Assembly: GCF_000813965.1 (NCBI RefSeq)
Contig: NZ_JWLI01000001.1
Coordinates: forward strand, 658,141-722,140
Reading direction: 5' to 3'
DNA length: 64,000 nucleotides
Source: Leisingera sp. ANG-M7
GTDB taxonomy: Bacteria > Pseudomonadota > Alphaproteobacteria > Rhodobacterales > Rhodobacteraceae
Shown piece by piece: positions 7,173 through 16,781 of this stretch. Numbering within the stretch: position 1 is the first letter of the stretch; each line of letters starts with the position of its first letter. The notes beneath the pieces were generated by a model. The model had not been told where the DNA came from. It did not search any database and saw nothing but the letters and a program-made list of their open reading frames with translations. The position numbers were made by a program, and so were the translations under genes.

Positions 7173-10100
7173 ATGCACGTCGTCTTCCGCGAAAGCCACG
7201 GCCTCGACGAGACCGATACCCCGCAGGACCTCGGGCAGACGCCTGCGGACCTGGTGGTGCTGTCCTTCTCCGACAGCGACCTCGGCGCTTTCGCGGCGGG
7301 CTGGCACCGGGCAGACGGCAAGCTGCCTTCCCTGCGCCTCGCCAACCTGGTGGCGCTGAAACACCCGCTCTCGGTCGACGTCTACGCGGAACAGACGCTG
7401 GAGGGCGCCAAGGGCGTCCTTGTCCGCCTGATTGGCGGCGAAAGCTACTGGTCCTACGGCCTTGCCACCCTGCAGGACCTCGCCCGCCGCAAGGGCATCG
7501 CGCTGGCGGTCCTGCCCGCCGACGGGCGCGAGGATGCGCGGCTGGATGAGCTCTCCACCCTGCCCGTCTCCACCCTGCGCCGCCTGCAATCCCTGTGCGA
7601 CGCCGGCGGCGCCGTTGCCGCTCAGGCCGCGCTGGCCCAGCTGTCACTTGCCGCAGGGCTTTACGCAGGCCCAGTGCTTGGCCTCAAATCCATGCCTCAG
7701 CACGGCTTCTACGATCCGGCCAAGGGCGTGCTCGCAGATCTTCCGCCGCAGGACAAACCGCTGGTGCTGGTAAGCTTCTACCGCTCCTACCTCACCGCCG
7801 CCGATACCGCTCCGGTGGATGCGCTGATCGAGGAACTGCGCGCCCGCGGCTATGCCGCCTACGGCGCCTTTGCGGCCAGCCTCAAGGCCCCCTCTGCCGC
7901 CGATTGGCTGCGCGGGAAACTGCCCGAACTGAACCCATCTGCCATCATCAACGCCACCGCGTTTTCCGCGCAAGGCACCGACGGCAGCGCCTCGCCGCTC
8001 TCGGCTACCGGCTGCCCGGTGTTCCAGGTCGCCCTCTCCACCGCACGCAAGAAAGACTGGGCTGAGGCCGACCGCGGGCTGTCGCCCGCCGACCTCGCCA
8101 TGCATGTGGTGCTGCCCGAAGTCGACGGCCGCATCTTCGCAGGCGTTGTCAGCTTCAAGTCACCGGGCAAGAAAGACGCAGATCTTCAATACTCCCGCTT
8201 TGCCCACCGTGCCGACGCGGACCGCATCAAGGCTGCCGTGGACCGCGTCGAGGGCTGGCTCCGCCTCGCCAAGCTGACGAATGCTGAGAAACGCCTGGCG
8301 CTGATCCTCTCCACCTACCCTGGCCGCGACCACAACCTCGCCCATGCCGTCGGACTGGACGCGCTCGCCTCCTGCGACGAGATCCTGCGCGAACTGGCGG
8401 CCCAAGGCTACTCCGTCGAGGCGACGGAAAACACCGGCCTGCGGCTGATGGAAGAGACGCTCAGCGTCCCCCTCGCCGACTACAAAGCCGCCCTCGCCAC
8501 CCTGCCGCAAGGCCTGCAGGACACCCTGGCCGAGGCCTGGGGCGCCCCGGAACAAGACCCTGACTGCCGCGATGATGCTTTTCACTTCAAGGCCTTGCGC
8601 GCCGGCAACGCCCTGATCGCCCTGCAGCCCGAACGCGGCGAAGTGAAAACCCGGGTCGATGACTACCACGACCTCGACCGCACCCCTCGCCACGCCTATG
8701 TCGCCTTTTACCTGTGGCTGCGCGCCCAGACTGACGCGCTGATCCACATCGGCGCCCACGGCACCCTGGAATGGCTGCCGGGCAAAGCAGTCGCCCTCTC
8801 CGGTTCCTGCTGGCCCGAGGTGCTGACCGGCCCGCTGCCCGTCGCCTACCCGTTCATCGTCAATGACCCGGGCGAGGCCGCACAGGCCAAACGCCGCATC
8901 GGTGCTGTGACCCTCGGCCACCTGCCGCCGCCTCTGGCACAGACCAACCTGCCCGAGGGCATGGCACGGCTCGAAAGCCTGCTCGACGAATATTCAACCG
9001 CCGACGGCCTGGACCCGGCCCGCCGCGACCGGCTGATCGTCGACATCCGCGCCGAGGCGCAGGGCACCGGCGTCGAAGCCGACCTCGGCCTCACCCCCGA
9101 CACCTCCCCGGCTGAGGCAATCACCCGCATCGACGCCTTTGTCTGCGACATCAAGGAAAGCCAGTACGGCGAGGGGCTGCATATCTTCGGCACCGGCCAA
9201 TGCGGGCCACAGGAACGCGCCGGGCTGATTGCCGCGCTGGACGGGAAAATTGTCACCCCCGGCCCCTCCGGCTCACCGTTCCGCGGCCGTGCTGATGTGA
9301 TCCCGACCGGGCGCAACTTGTTTACCACCGATCCGCGGGCGGTGCCGTCGCGGGCGGCGCATGCGCAAGGGGTCAAACTGGCGGAAGAGCTGCTGCGCCG
9401 CCACCTTCAGGATCACGGCGACTGGCCCAAGGGGCTGGTGATCGACCTCTGGGGCTCCGCCACCATGCGCACCGCGGGTGAGGAGTTTGCCATGGCGCTG
9501 CATCTTGCGGGCCTCGCGCCCAAGTGGGACGAAGGCTCTGAACGCGTCTCCGGCTTTGAGGTGCTGCCGCTGCCGATGCTGAACCGCCCGCGCATCGACG
9601 TGACTCTGCGCGTGTCCGGCCTTTTCCGCGATGTCTTCCCAGGCCTTGCCCAGATGTTCGAAAGTGCCGCCGCCGCGCTGGCCGCCCGCGAGGAAACCCA
9701 GGCCGACAACCCCTATCTCACTGAAACACCTCGTGTCTTCGGTCCCAAGCCTGGCCAGTACGGGCTGTCAATGAACCCGCATCTGGACGACTACACAGAT
9801 GAGGCCCGCCAGGCCGCGGGTGAGGCCTGGCTCAACGCGTCCTCCCACGCCATCGACGCCAAGGGCATCATCACAGACGCCCGCGCGGCGCTGGAAACCC
9901 GCCTGCAGGGCGCTGACAGCTTTGTGCATCTGCAGGACCTGCCGGAAACCGACTTGCTGGTCGCCTCGGACTATGCCGCGCATGAGGCCGGCTTTGCCGC
10001 CGCCATGGCCCGCATCGGCCAGACCGCGCCCGCGCTTTATCACCTAGACGCGACCCGCCCCGACAAGCCGCAGGCGCGCAGCTTGGGCGAGGAGATCGCC

Positions 10101-10418
10101 CGCGTCACCCGCGCCCGCGCCGCCAACCCGGGCTGGGCCACTTCGATGATGAACCACGGCTTCCGCGGCGCGGCGGAAATTGCCGCCACCCTCGACCACA
10201 TGGCCGCCTTCGCGCATCTGGCGCAAGTGGTGCAGCCGCATCTCTTCGACCTCTACTTCGACGCCACCCTGGGCCGTGACGATCTGGTCGAATTCATGGA
10301 GCGCGAAAACCCGGAGGCGCTCGCCGCCATGCGCGACCGCTTCCGTGCCCTGTACGACGCAGGCCTCTGGAGCACCCGGCGCAACTCGATCATGGCAGAG
10401 CTGGAGGGCGCGGCATGA
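7173..10418 (+). CDS. cobN: Cobaltochelatase subunit CobN
   Basis: A 1081-aa large subunit of the aerobic ATP-dependent cobaltochelatase, which inserts Co(II) into hydrogenobyrinic acid a,c-diamide. Family motifs are clear: FYRSYLTAADTAPVDALI, ILSTYPGRDHNLAHAVGLDAL, the GAHGTLEWLPGKAVALS segment, YGEGLHIFGTGQCG, and the C-terminal MNHGFRGAAEIAATLDH. It is somewhat shorter than the ~1275 aa of the Pseudomonas denitrificans enzyme. The AAA+ partner subunits, confusingly also called CobS and CobT, are not in the window. It overlaps cobG by 4 bp (ATGA). Confidence 0.95.
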   Translation: MHVVFRESHGLDETDTPQDLGQTPADLVVLSFSDSDLGAFAAGWHRADGKLPSLRLANLVALKHPLSVDVYAEQTLEGAKGVLVRLIGGESYWSYGLATLQDLARRKGIALAVLPADGREDARLDELSTLPVSTLRRLQSLCDAGGAVAAQAALAQLSLAAGLYAGPVLGLKSMPQHGFYDPAKGVLADLPPQDKPLVLVSFYRSYLTAADTAPVDALIEELRARGYAAYGAFAASLKAPSAADWLRGKLPELNPSAIINATAFSAQGTDGSASPLSATGCPVFQVALSTARKKDWAEADRGLSPADLAMHVVLPEVDGRIFAGVVSFKSPGKKDADLQYSRFAHRADADRIKAAVDRVEGWLRLAKLTNAEKRLALILSTYPGRDHNLAHAVGLDALASCDEILRELAAQGYSVEATENTGLRLMEETLSVPLADYKAALATLPQGLQDTLAEAWGAPEQDPDCRDDAFHFKALRAGNALIALQPERGEVKTRVDDYHDLDRTPRHAYVAFYLWLRAQTDALIHIGAHGTLEWLPGKAVALSGSCWPEVLTGPLPVAYPFIVNDPGEAAQAKRRIGAVTLGHLPPPLAQTNLPEGMARLESLLDEYSTADGLDPARRDRLIVDIRAEAQGTGVEADLGLTPDTSPAEAITRIDAFVCDIKESQYGEGLHIFGTGQCGPQERAGLIAALDGKIVTPGPSGSPFRGRADVIPTGRNLFTTDPRAVPSRAAHAQGVKLAEELLRRHLQDHGDWPKGLVIDLWGSATMRTAGEEFAMALHLAGLAPKWDEGSERVSGFEVLPLPMLNRPRIDVTLRVSGLFRDVFPGLAQMFESAAAALAAREETQADNPYLTETPRVFGPKPGQYGLSMNPHLDDYTDEARQAAGEAWLNASSHAIDAKGIITDARAALETRLQGADSFVHLQDLPETDLLVASDYAAHEAGFAAAMARIGQTAPALYHLDATRPDKPQARSLGEEIARVTRARAANPGWATSMMNHGFRGAAEIAATLDHMAAFAHLAQVVQPHLFDLYFDATLGRDDLVEFMERENPEALAAMRDRFRALYDAGLWSTRRNSIMAELEGAA

Positions 10419-11578
10419 GCAGCGCCGCTGAACCCAAGGTCTATGGCTGGTGCCCCGGCGCCTTGCGCCCGATGATTTCCGGCGACGGGCTGGTGTTGCG
10501 GGTGCGCGCGCCTTTGGGTAAACTGTCGGCTGCACAGGCGCGCGGTGTGGCAAGACTTTCTGAAGAGTTCGGCAACGGCCTTCTCGACATCTCCGCCCGC
10601 GCCAACCTGCAGATGCGCGGCATCCGCGAAGACGCGCATGCGGAACTGATCGAAGCCTTGCGCGATCTCGGCCTTATCGACCCGGATGCAAACGTCGAAG
10701 CCCGCCGCAATGTCTTGCTTGCCCCGTTCTGGAGCGCAGGTGACGATACCCACGCCATCGCCACCGGACTGAGCGCTGCGCTGACGGCGGCAACAGACCT
10801 AACCCTGCCGGGAAAATTCGGCTTTGCCATTGACTGCGGCGCGGAACCTGTCCTGCAAGACACCGCCGCCGATATCCGCATCGAACGCTATGGCAGCACC
10901 CTGATACTGCGCGCTGACGGCGCCGACACCGGCAAGCTCGTCACACATGAATCCGCCGTTCCCGAAGCCCTCGCCCTCGCCCGCTGGTTCCTCGAACAAG
11001 GCGGCGCGCCCGAGGGACGCGGCAGGATGCACCGTCTTATCGCGCGCCGCGGACCGCCGGCGGCACATGCCGCACCGGTGGCAAGAACCGCTTTCACCGC
11101 AAAGCCAGGCACTGTTTTCGCAGGAACACTCGCGGCGCTGGAGTTCGGCCAGATGCCTGCTGCGACGCTCGCGCAATTGGCAGACCACGGCGATATCCGC
11201 CTCACCCCCTGGCGCATGCTGCTGGTGGAAGGTGCGGAGAACCTGCCGCACCTGCCCGGCCTGATTCTGGATGCAACGGATCCGCGCCTGCAAGTCGTCG
11301 CCTGCACCGGCGCGCCAGGCTGCCTGCAGGCGCTTTCGCCGACCCGCGATCTGGCGCGGGACCTCGCACCGCATGTCCCCGCCGGATCCCGCCTGCATGT
11401 GTCCGGCTGCGCCAAGGGCTGCGCTTGCCCGGGCGCCGCGCCGCTGACACTTACAGCCACCGGCAAAAACGAATTCTCCCTGATCCGCAATGGCACTGCC
11501 GCGGATCAGCCGCTAAAGACCCGCCTGAGCGCCGACGCTTTGCGCGCCGCTCCCGAACTTCTGAAAGAGGGCAGCTGA
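10415..11578 (+). CDS. cobG: Precorrin-3B synthase
   Basis: A 387-aa sirohaem-sulfite-reductase-like oxygenase that converts precorrin-3A to precorrin-3B, the O2-dependent step before ring contraction. The cysteines expected for the [4Fe-4S] centre are in CTGAPGC (C-x5-C) and GCAKGCACPG (C-x3-C) at the C-terminus, and ISARANLQMRGI near residue 60 is the ferredoxin-like half-domain motif. Its presence marks the aerobic pathway and means CobZ is not needed here. It is coupled to cobN by ATGA, and cobH starts 1 bp after its stop. Confidence 0.93.
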   Translation: MSSAAEPKVYGWCPGALRPMISGDGLVLRVRAPLGKLSAAQARGVARLSEEFGNGLLDISARANLQMRGIREDAHAELIEALRDLGLIDPDANVEARRNVLLAPFWSAGDDTHAIATGLSAALTAATDLTLPGKFGFAIDCGAEPVLQDTAADIRIERYGSTLILRADGADTGKLVTHESAVPEALALARWFLEQGGAPEGRGRMHRLIARRGPPAAHAAPVARTAFTAKPGTVFAGTLAALEFGQMPAATLAQLADHGDIRLTPWRMLLVEGAENLPHLPGLILDATDPRLQVVACTGAPGCLQALSPTRDLARDLAPHVPAGSRLHVSGCAKGCACPGAAPLTLTATGKNEFSLIRNGTAADQPLKTRLSADALRAAPELLKEGS

Positions 11579-11579
11579 C

Positions 11580-12209
11580 ATGCTCCACACCTATGAAACC
11601 AACGGCGCCGCTATCTACGCCGAAAGCTTTGCCACCATCCGCCGCGAGGCCGACCTGGCCCGCTTCAACAAGAACGAGGAAAGCGTCGTCGTCCGCATGA
11701 TCCATGCCGCCGGCATGGTGGGACTGGAAGAGCATGTGCGCTTTTCCGAGGGCATGGCCGAGACCGCCCGCGCAGCACTTGCCAACGGAGCGCCGATCCT
11801 GTGCGACGCTTACATGGTGTCCGAAGGCATTACCCGCCCGCGCCTGCCTGCGGACAACGAGGTGATCTGCTCCCTGCGCGACCCCAAGGTGCCGGATCTG
11901 GCCAAGGAAATGTCCAATACCCGTTCCGCCGCCGCGCTGGAGCTGTGGCGCCCGAAGCTGGAAGGCTCTGTCGTGGCCATCGGCAACGCCCCCACCGCGC
12001 TGTTCCACCTGCTGAACATGCTGAAGGATCCGGACTGCCCGCGCCCTGCTGCCATCATCGGCTGCCCTGTGGGCTTTGTCGGCGCGATGGAATCCAAAGA
12101 CGCGCTGATGGAAGACCTGCCGGTGCCGTCGATGATCGTAAAGGGCCGCCTTGGCGGCTCCGCCATCACCGTCGCGGCGGTGAACGCGCTGGCAAGCTGG
12201 AAAGAGTAA
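11580..12209 (+). CDS. cobH: Precorrin-8X methylmutase
   Basis: A 209-aa CobH/CbiC enzyme that moves the C-11 methyl to C-12 to form hydrogenobyrinic acid. MIHAAGMVGLEEHVRFS contains the conserved active-site His (residue ~42), and GNAPTALFHLL and CPVGFVGAMESKDAL are family signatures. The length is typical. It is packed tightly between cobG and cobI with gaps of 1 and 2 bp. Confidence 0.96.
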   Translation: MLHTYETNGAAIYAESFATIRREADLARFNKNEESVVVRMIHAAGMVGLEEHVRFSEGMAETARAALANGAPILCDAYMVSEGITRPRLPADNEVICSLRDPKVPDLAKEMSNTRSAAALELWRPKLEGSVVAIGNAPTALFHLLNMLKDPDCPRPAAIIGCPVGFVGAMESKDALMEDLPVPSMIVKGRLGGSAITVAAVNALASWKE

Positions 12210-12211
12210 CC

Positions 12212-12928
12212 ATGGGCAAAGTCATCTGCGCAGGGCTTGGCCCCGGTGATCCCGACCTGATGAGCGTCCGCTCGCACCGGCTGATCTCCTCCGCGCGCCA
12301 CATCGCCTATTTCCGCAAGGCAGGCCGCCAGGGCCAGGCCCGCGCTATCGTTGAGGGCATGCTGGCTGAGGGCGTCACCGAACACGCGATGGAATACCCG
12401 GTCACGACGGAGATCCATTTCTCGGACCCCGAGTACAACCGGGTGCTGGCGGAGTTCTACGACCAATGGGCCGACACTCTGGCCGAGATTGCCAAAGGCG
12501 AAGACGTGGTGGTGCTCTGCGAGGGCGACCCATTCCTCTATGGCTCCTACATGCATCTCTACACCCGGTTGCAGGGCCGCGCGGAACAGGAGATTGTGCC
12601 CGGCATCACCGGCATGTCCGGCTGCTGGACCGCTTCCAGCCAGCCGATCACCTGGGGCGACGACGTGCTGACCGTGGCGATGGCGACCCTCAGCGAGGAT
12701 GAGCTGGCCAAGCGCGCGGCGGAAACCGACGCGCTGGTGGTGATGAAGATCGGCCGCAACCTGCCCAAGCTGCGCCGCGCGCTGGAACGCGCGGGCCGCG
12801 CCGATGACGCCTGGCTGGTCGAACGCGGCACCATGCCCGGCCAGACCGTGCAGAAGCTGTCGGAGATCACGGGCGAGGTTCCCTATTTCTCCATCGTATT
12901 GGTTCACGGACAGGGGCGCCGGCCATGA
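12212..12928 (+). CDS. cobI: Precorrin-2 C20-methyltransferase
   Basis: A 238-aa SAM-dependent tetrapyrrole methylase that methylates C-20 of precorrin-2. The start GLGPGDPDLMS, the CEGDPFLYGSY motif and PGITGMSGC are the standard SAM/precorrin-binding elements. The ATG at 12212 directly follows the cobH stop; the frame extends upstream only as an overlap with cobH. The stop overlaps cobJ by 4 bp (ATGA). Confidence 0.95.
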   Translation: MGKVICAGLGPGDPDLMSVRSHRLISSARHIAYFRKAGRQGQARAIVEGMLAEGVTEHAMEYPVTTEIHFSDPEYNRVLAEFYDQWADTLAEIAKGEDVVVLCEGDPFLYGSYMHLYTRLQGRAEQEIVPGITGMSGCWTASSQPITWGDDVLTVAMATLSEDELAKRAAETDALVVMKIGRNLPKLRRALERAGRADDAWLVERGTMPGQTVQKLSEITGEVPYFSIVLVHGQGRRP

Positions 12929-13689
12929 GCAACACAGGAAACGGCTGGGTCGTGATCGCGGGCCTTGGCCCCGGCAACGAGGCGCTGGTCACACAAGAAG
13001 TGCGTGACGCCATCGCCGACGCCACCGATATTGTTGGCTATATCCCCTACGTCAAACGCATCGCGCCCCGCGACGGCCTGACCCTGCATGCCACAGACAA
13101 CCGGGTTGAGGTCGACCGCGCCACCCATGCGCTGGAAATGGCCGCCGAGGGCAAGCGGGTTGTGGTGGTGTCCTCCGGTGATCCGGGGGTGTTCGCCATG
13201 GCCTCCGCCGTGTTCGAAGCGCTGGAGAATAACGCGGAAAGCCACCCGGACTGGCTGAATCTCGAGATCAAGGTGCTGCCCGGCATCACCGCGATGCTGG
13301 CTGCTGCCGCCGCCATCGGCGCGCCCTTGGGGCATGATTTCGCGGCCATCAACCTCAGCGACAACCTGAAGCCCTGGAGCCTGATCGAAAAGCGCCTGCA
13401 GCTAGTCGGTGAGGCCGGTCTGGCGATGGCGTTCTACAACCCGCGCTCCAAATCGCGCCCGCATCAGTTTGCCCGCGCATTGGAGATCCTGCGTGAAGCC
13501 TGCGGCCAGGGTACGCTGATCACCTTCGCCCGCGACGTGACCAAGCCAGGGCAGGAGTTGCTGACGGTGCCGCTGAAGGAGGCCACGCCTGAGATGGCGG
13601 ACATGCGCACCGTGGTCATCGTCGGCAACCGCGACACCCGGCGGGTTGGCAATTACGTCTATACGCCCCGCTACGCGGCTGAGGGTTAA
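12925..13689 (+). CDS. cobJ: Precorrin-3B C17-methyltransferase
   Basis: A 254-aa SAM-dependent methylase that methylates C-17 and drives ring contraction to precorrin-4. Motifs: GLGPGNEALVT, VGYIPYVKRI, SSGDPGVFAMASAVFE, PGITAMLAAAA and AFYNPRSKSRPHQ. Its TAA lies inside a TTAA shared with the stop of cobK, which is encoded on the other strand. Confidence 0.95.
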   Translation: MSNTGNGWVVIAGLGPGNEALVTQEVRDAIADATDIVGYIPYVKRIAPRDGLTLHATDNRVEVDRATHALEMAAEGKRVVVVSSGDPGVFAMASAVFEALENNAESHPDWLNLEIKVLPGITAMLAAAAAIGAPLGHDFAAINLSDNLKPWSLIEKRLQLVGEAGLAMAFYNPRSKSRPHQFARALEILREACGQGTLITFARDVTKPGQELLTVPLKEATPEMADMRTVVIVGNRDTRRVGNYVYTPRYAAEG

Positions 13690-14426
13690 GCGCCGGGATG
13701 CGACAGCCAGGCCATCACCCCTGCCACGCTGCCCAGGATGGACCGCTCGGGCACCTTGGGTCTGCCGATCATGACGACCGGCAGGCCGAGCGTGCGCGCG
13801 GCGGTGAGCTTGGCCGCAGCACCAGCGCCGCCTGCGTTCTTGGCGACGATATGGGTGATGCCATGGTGCTGCATCAGCGCGGTGTCGCCCGCAACGTCGA
13901 ACGGCCCGCGGGCAATCTCGACTGTGGTATTGGGCAGCGGCAATTCCGCCCCCGGCGCGTCCACCAGTCGCAACAGGTAGTGGTGCTGGGGCTTGGCCGC
14001 GAACTGGGTGAGGTTCTGCTTGCCGATCGCAAGGAACACCCGCACAGGGGTCTGAGGCAGCGCCGCCACTGCGCCCTCGATACTGTCCGTGTGAACCCAT
14101 TGGTCGCCCTCACCCACCTGCCAGGGCGGGCGTTCGAAGGCGCAGAGCGGCACCCCCGCCGCCACGCAGGCATGCACCGCGTTGGTGCTCATCTGCGCCG
14201 CGAAGGGGTGGGTTGCATCGACTACATGGGTGATGCATTCGGTCTTCAGATATTCCCCAAGCCCTTCCACGCCGCCAAAACCGCCAACGCGGGTGGGCAG
14301 CGGCTGGCTGACCGGTTTGGAGGTGCGGCCTGCATAGGAAAACACCGCATCTATACCCGCTCCGGCCAAGGTCTTGGCCAGCCTCGAGGCTTCGGTGGTG
14401 CCGCCCAGCAGGAGGATGCGTGTCAT
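13686..14426 (-). CDS. cobK: Precorrin-6A reductase, inverted within the cob operon
   Basis: A 246-aa NADPH-dependent reductase of precorrin-6A to precorrin-6B. LLLGGTTEASRLA is the N-terminal nucleotide fold, VVDATHPFAAQMS is the CobK/CbiJ signature, and AKNAGG lies near the C-terminus. It is the only corrin-ring gene here on the minus strand. Its stop shares TTAA with the cobJ stop (13686-13689) and its ATG shares CATG with the cobL ATG (14424-14427), so no intergenic base is left at either end. Its promoter must lie inside the cobL coding region, or it depends on an antisense transcript. Confidence 0.94.
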   Translation of the reverse strand: MTRILLLGGTTEASRLAKTLAGAGIDAVFSYAGRTSKPVSQPLPTRVGGFGGVEGLGEYLKTECITHVVDATHPFAAQMSTNAVHACVAAGVPLCAFERPPWQVGEGDQWVHTDSIEGAVAALPQTPVRVFLAIGKQNLTQFAAKPQHHYLLRLVDAPGAELPLPNTTVEIARGPFDVAGDTALMQHHGITHIVAKNAGGAGAAAKLTAARTLGLPVVMIGRPKVPERSILGSVAGVMAWLSHPGA

Positions 14427-15612
14427 GTCTGATCCGTGGCTTGCGATAATCGGTCTGGGCGAAAATGGACTGGAAGGCTTGGGCGATGCAAGCCGGAAGG
14501 CGCTGGCGGAGGCCGAAGTCGTCTTCGGCGGCCCGCGGCACCTGGAACTGGCGGGTGCAGGCAGCAAAGGCCAGCCCTGGCCGGTGCCGTTTTCCATTGA
14601 ACCTGTGCTGGCGATGCGCGGCCGCAACGTCGCCGTTCTGGCCTCGGGCGATCCGTTCTGGCATGGCGCAGGCGGCTCGCTTGCCCGGCATCTGGAGGCG
14701 GGCGAGTGGGTTTCTTACCCGGTGCCATCCACCTTCGCGCTGGCCGCAAACCATCTGGCCTGGAAGCTGGAGGAGGTGCTGTGCCTCGGCCTGCACGCCG
14801 CACCTTATGCGCGGCTGCGGGCTCTGCTTGGAAACGGGACGCGCGTGATCTGCACCATGCGCAACGGCGACGCGCCCGCGGAGCTGGCGGAAGCGCTGAC
14901 CGCTGAGGGCTTCGGCGCCTCAAAACTGACCGTGATGGAGTGCCTTGGCGGGCCGCGCCAGCGGGTGCGTTCCGCCACTGCTGAGAGGTTTGATTTGCAG
15001 AGCATTCAGGCGCCTGTTGCAGTGGCTGTCGAAGCCGCAGGCAGCAAGGGGCTGCCGCAGGCGTCCGGGCTGGCGGATGATCTCTTTGCCAGCGACGGTC
15101 AGATCACCAAACGCCCCATCCGTGCGCTGACACTGTCGGTCTTGGCACCGCGCGCGGGGGAACTCCTTTGGGATATCGGCGGCGGCTCCGGCTCGGTCTC
15201 GGTCGAGTGGTGCCTGGCGGCAAGGGGGGCGCGCGCGATCACCTTTGAGCCGCGCGAAAGCCGGCTGGAGAATATCCGCTCCAATGCGGCGGCCTTTGGG
15301 CTGGATCACCGGATGCAAGCCGTGCTCGGCAAGGCGCCGGATGTGCTGGACGGCCACCCCCTGCCTGACTGTGTCTTCATCGGCGGCGGCGGCTCGCAAG
15401 AGCTGCTGGACCATCTGTGGGACGTGCTGCCGACGGGTACAAGGCTGGTCGCCAATGGCGTCACACTGGAAACCGAGACCCTGCTGATGCAGGCCCATGC
15501 CGCGCGCGGCGGCCATCTGCTGAAAGCGGAGATCGCCGAAGCAGGCCCCTTGGGAACCATGCGCGACTGGCGGCGGGCGCGGCCGGTGATCCAATGGAGC
15601 GTCACGCGATGA
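14425..15612 (+). CDS. cobL: Precorrin-6B C5,15-methyltransferase (decarboxylating)
   Basis: A 395-aa fusion of a CbiE-like N-terminal tetrapyrrole methylase (IIGLGENGLEG, ASGDPFWHG, residues ~1-205) and a CbiT-like C-terminal Rossmann methylase (WDIGGGSGSVSVEW, residues ~245-258), which also decarboxylates the C-12 acetate chain. The ATG at 14425 overlaps the divergent cobK start codon; an in-frame ATG 9 bp upstream is an alternative. It ends with an ATGA overlap into cobE. Confidence 0.94.
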   Translation: MSDPWLAIIGLGENGLEGLGDASRKALAEAEVVFGGPRHLELAGAGSKGQPWPVPFSIEPVLAMRGRNVAVLASGDPFWHGAGGSLARHLEAGEWVSYPVPSTFALAANHLAWKLEEVLCLGLHAAPYARLRALLGNGTRVICTMRNGDAPAELAEALTAEGFGASKLTVMECLGGPRQRVRSATAERFDLQSIQAPVAVAVEAAGSKGLPQASGLADDLFASDGQITKRPIRALTLSVLAPRAGELLWDIGGGSGSVSVEWCLAARGARAITFEPRESRLENIRSNAAAFGLDHRMQAVLGKAPDVLDGHPLPDCVFIGGGGSQELLDHLWDVLPTGTRLVANGVTLETETLLMQAHAARGGHLLKAEIAEAGPLGTMRDWRRARPVIQWSVTR

Positions 15613-15986
15613 AGGTGGCAGGCTTCGGATTTCGCAGTGCCGCCACGGCGGCAGATCTGCAGGCAGCGCTGGCATTGACCGGCGCGCAGGTGGATGCGCT
15701 GGCCTCTATCGCTGAGAAGGCCGGGGCGCCCGCCATGCAGGAGTTTGCGCGCAGCATAGGCCTGCCGGTGATTTCATTGCAGGAACAAGATATTGCCGGG
15801 GAGCAGACACTGACTTGCTCGCCCAAGATCAAGGCGCGGTTCGGCACCGGGTCGCTGGCGGAAGCCGCGGCGCTGGCCGGAGCGCGCCATGGGGCAGCGG
15901 GTGCCACCGCGCGCCTTCTCGCCCCCAGAGTTGTCACCGCGGATGGGCTTGCCACCGCGGCCATAGCAGAAAGACTTGAGCCATGA
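15609..15986 (+). CDS. cobE: Cobalamin biosynthesis protein CobE (CbiG C-terminal-like)
   Basis: A 125-aa protein matching CobE and the C-terminal domain of CbiG ([17 protein letters not shown] at the start, [11 protein letters not shown] and [17 protein letters not shown] later). CobE is a small pathway protein of uncertain role whose structure is known from Pseudomonas. ATGA overlaps join it to cobL before and cobM after, which fixes the start at 15609 although the frame is open further upstream. Confidence 0.88.
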   Translation: MKVAGFGFRSAATAADLQAALALTGAQVDALASIAEKAGAPAMQEFARSIGLPVISLQEQDIAGEQTLTCSPKIKARFGTGSLAEAAALAGARHGAAGATARLLAPRVVTADGLATAAIAERLEP

Positions 15987-16777
15987 CCGTTCACTTCATT
16001 GGCGCCGGACCGGGCGCTGCCGACCTTCTGACCCTGCGCGGGCGCGACATCATCGCCGCCTGCCCGGTGTGCCTCTATGCCGGTTCCCTGGTGCCGGAGG
16101 AAATCCTGAGCCACTGCCCGGCGGACGCGAAGATCGTGAACACCGCGGCTATGGACCTGGATGCCATCGTGGCAGAGATCAAGGCCGCACACGCGGCAGG
16201 CCAGGACGTGGCGCGGCTGCATTCCGGCGACCTGTCGGTCTGGTCCGCGATGGGCGAGCAGATCCGCCGCCTGAAGGCAGAGGGCATCCCGGTCAGCGTC
16301 ACCCCGGGTGTACCGTCCTTTGCCGCCGCGGCTGCTGCGCTGGGAACCGAACTGACCCTGCCGGGCCTGGGCCAATCTGTGGTACTGACCCGCACGCCGG
16401 GCCGCGCGTCCTCGATGCCTGCAGGTGAGTCGTTGGAGAATTTTGCGCGTACCGGCACCACGCTGGCGATCCACCTGTCGATCGGCAATCTGGACCATGT
16501 GGTGAACAGCCTCACACCGCATTACGGCGCAGATTGCCCAGTGGCCGTGGTCTACCGCGCCAGCTGGCCGGATCAGCAGATCATCCGAGCCACGCTGGAA
16601 ACACTGAAAGAGGCGCTGGACGAAAAGATCTCCCGCACCGCGCTCATTCTGGTGGGGCCCGTTCTGAAGGGCGAGGGATTTGACGAAAGCTGCCTCTATT
16701 CCACCGACTACGACCGCCGCTACCGCCCGCAAAGCGCCGACAGCCCGTGGTCGAGCTGGAGCCATGGGGACGACTAA
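15983..16777 (+). CDS. cobM: Precorrin-4 C11-methyltransferase
   Basis: A 264-aa SAM-dependent methylase for C-11 of precorrin-4. Motifs: [55 protein letters not shown] and [13 protein letters not shown]. Length and motif order are canonical. It is coupled to cobE by ATGA; cobB follows 4 bp after its stop. Confidence 0.96.
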   Translation: MTVHFIGAGPGAADLLTLRGRDIIAACPVCLYAGSLVPEEILSHCPADAKIVNTAAMDLDAIVAEIKAAHAAGQDVARLHSGDLSVWSAMGEQIRRLKAEGIPVSVTPGVPSFAAAAAALGTELTLPGLGQSVVLTRTPGRASSMPAGESLENFARTGTTLAIHLSIGNLDHVVNSLTPHYGADCPVAVVYRASWPDQQIIRATLETLKEALDEKISRTALILVGPVLKGEGFDESCLYSTDYDRRYRPQSADSPWSSWSHGDD

Positions 16778-16781
16778 GGCT

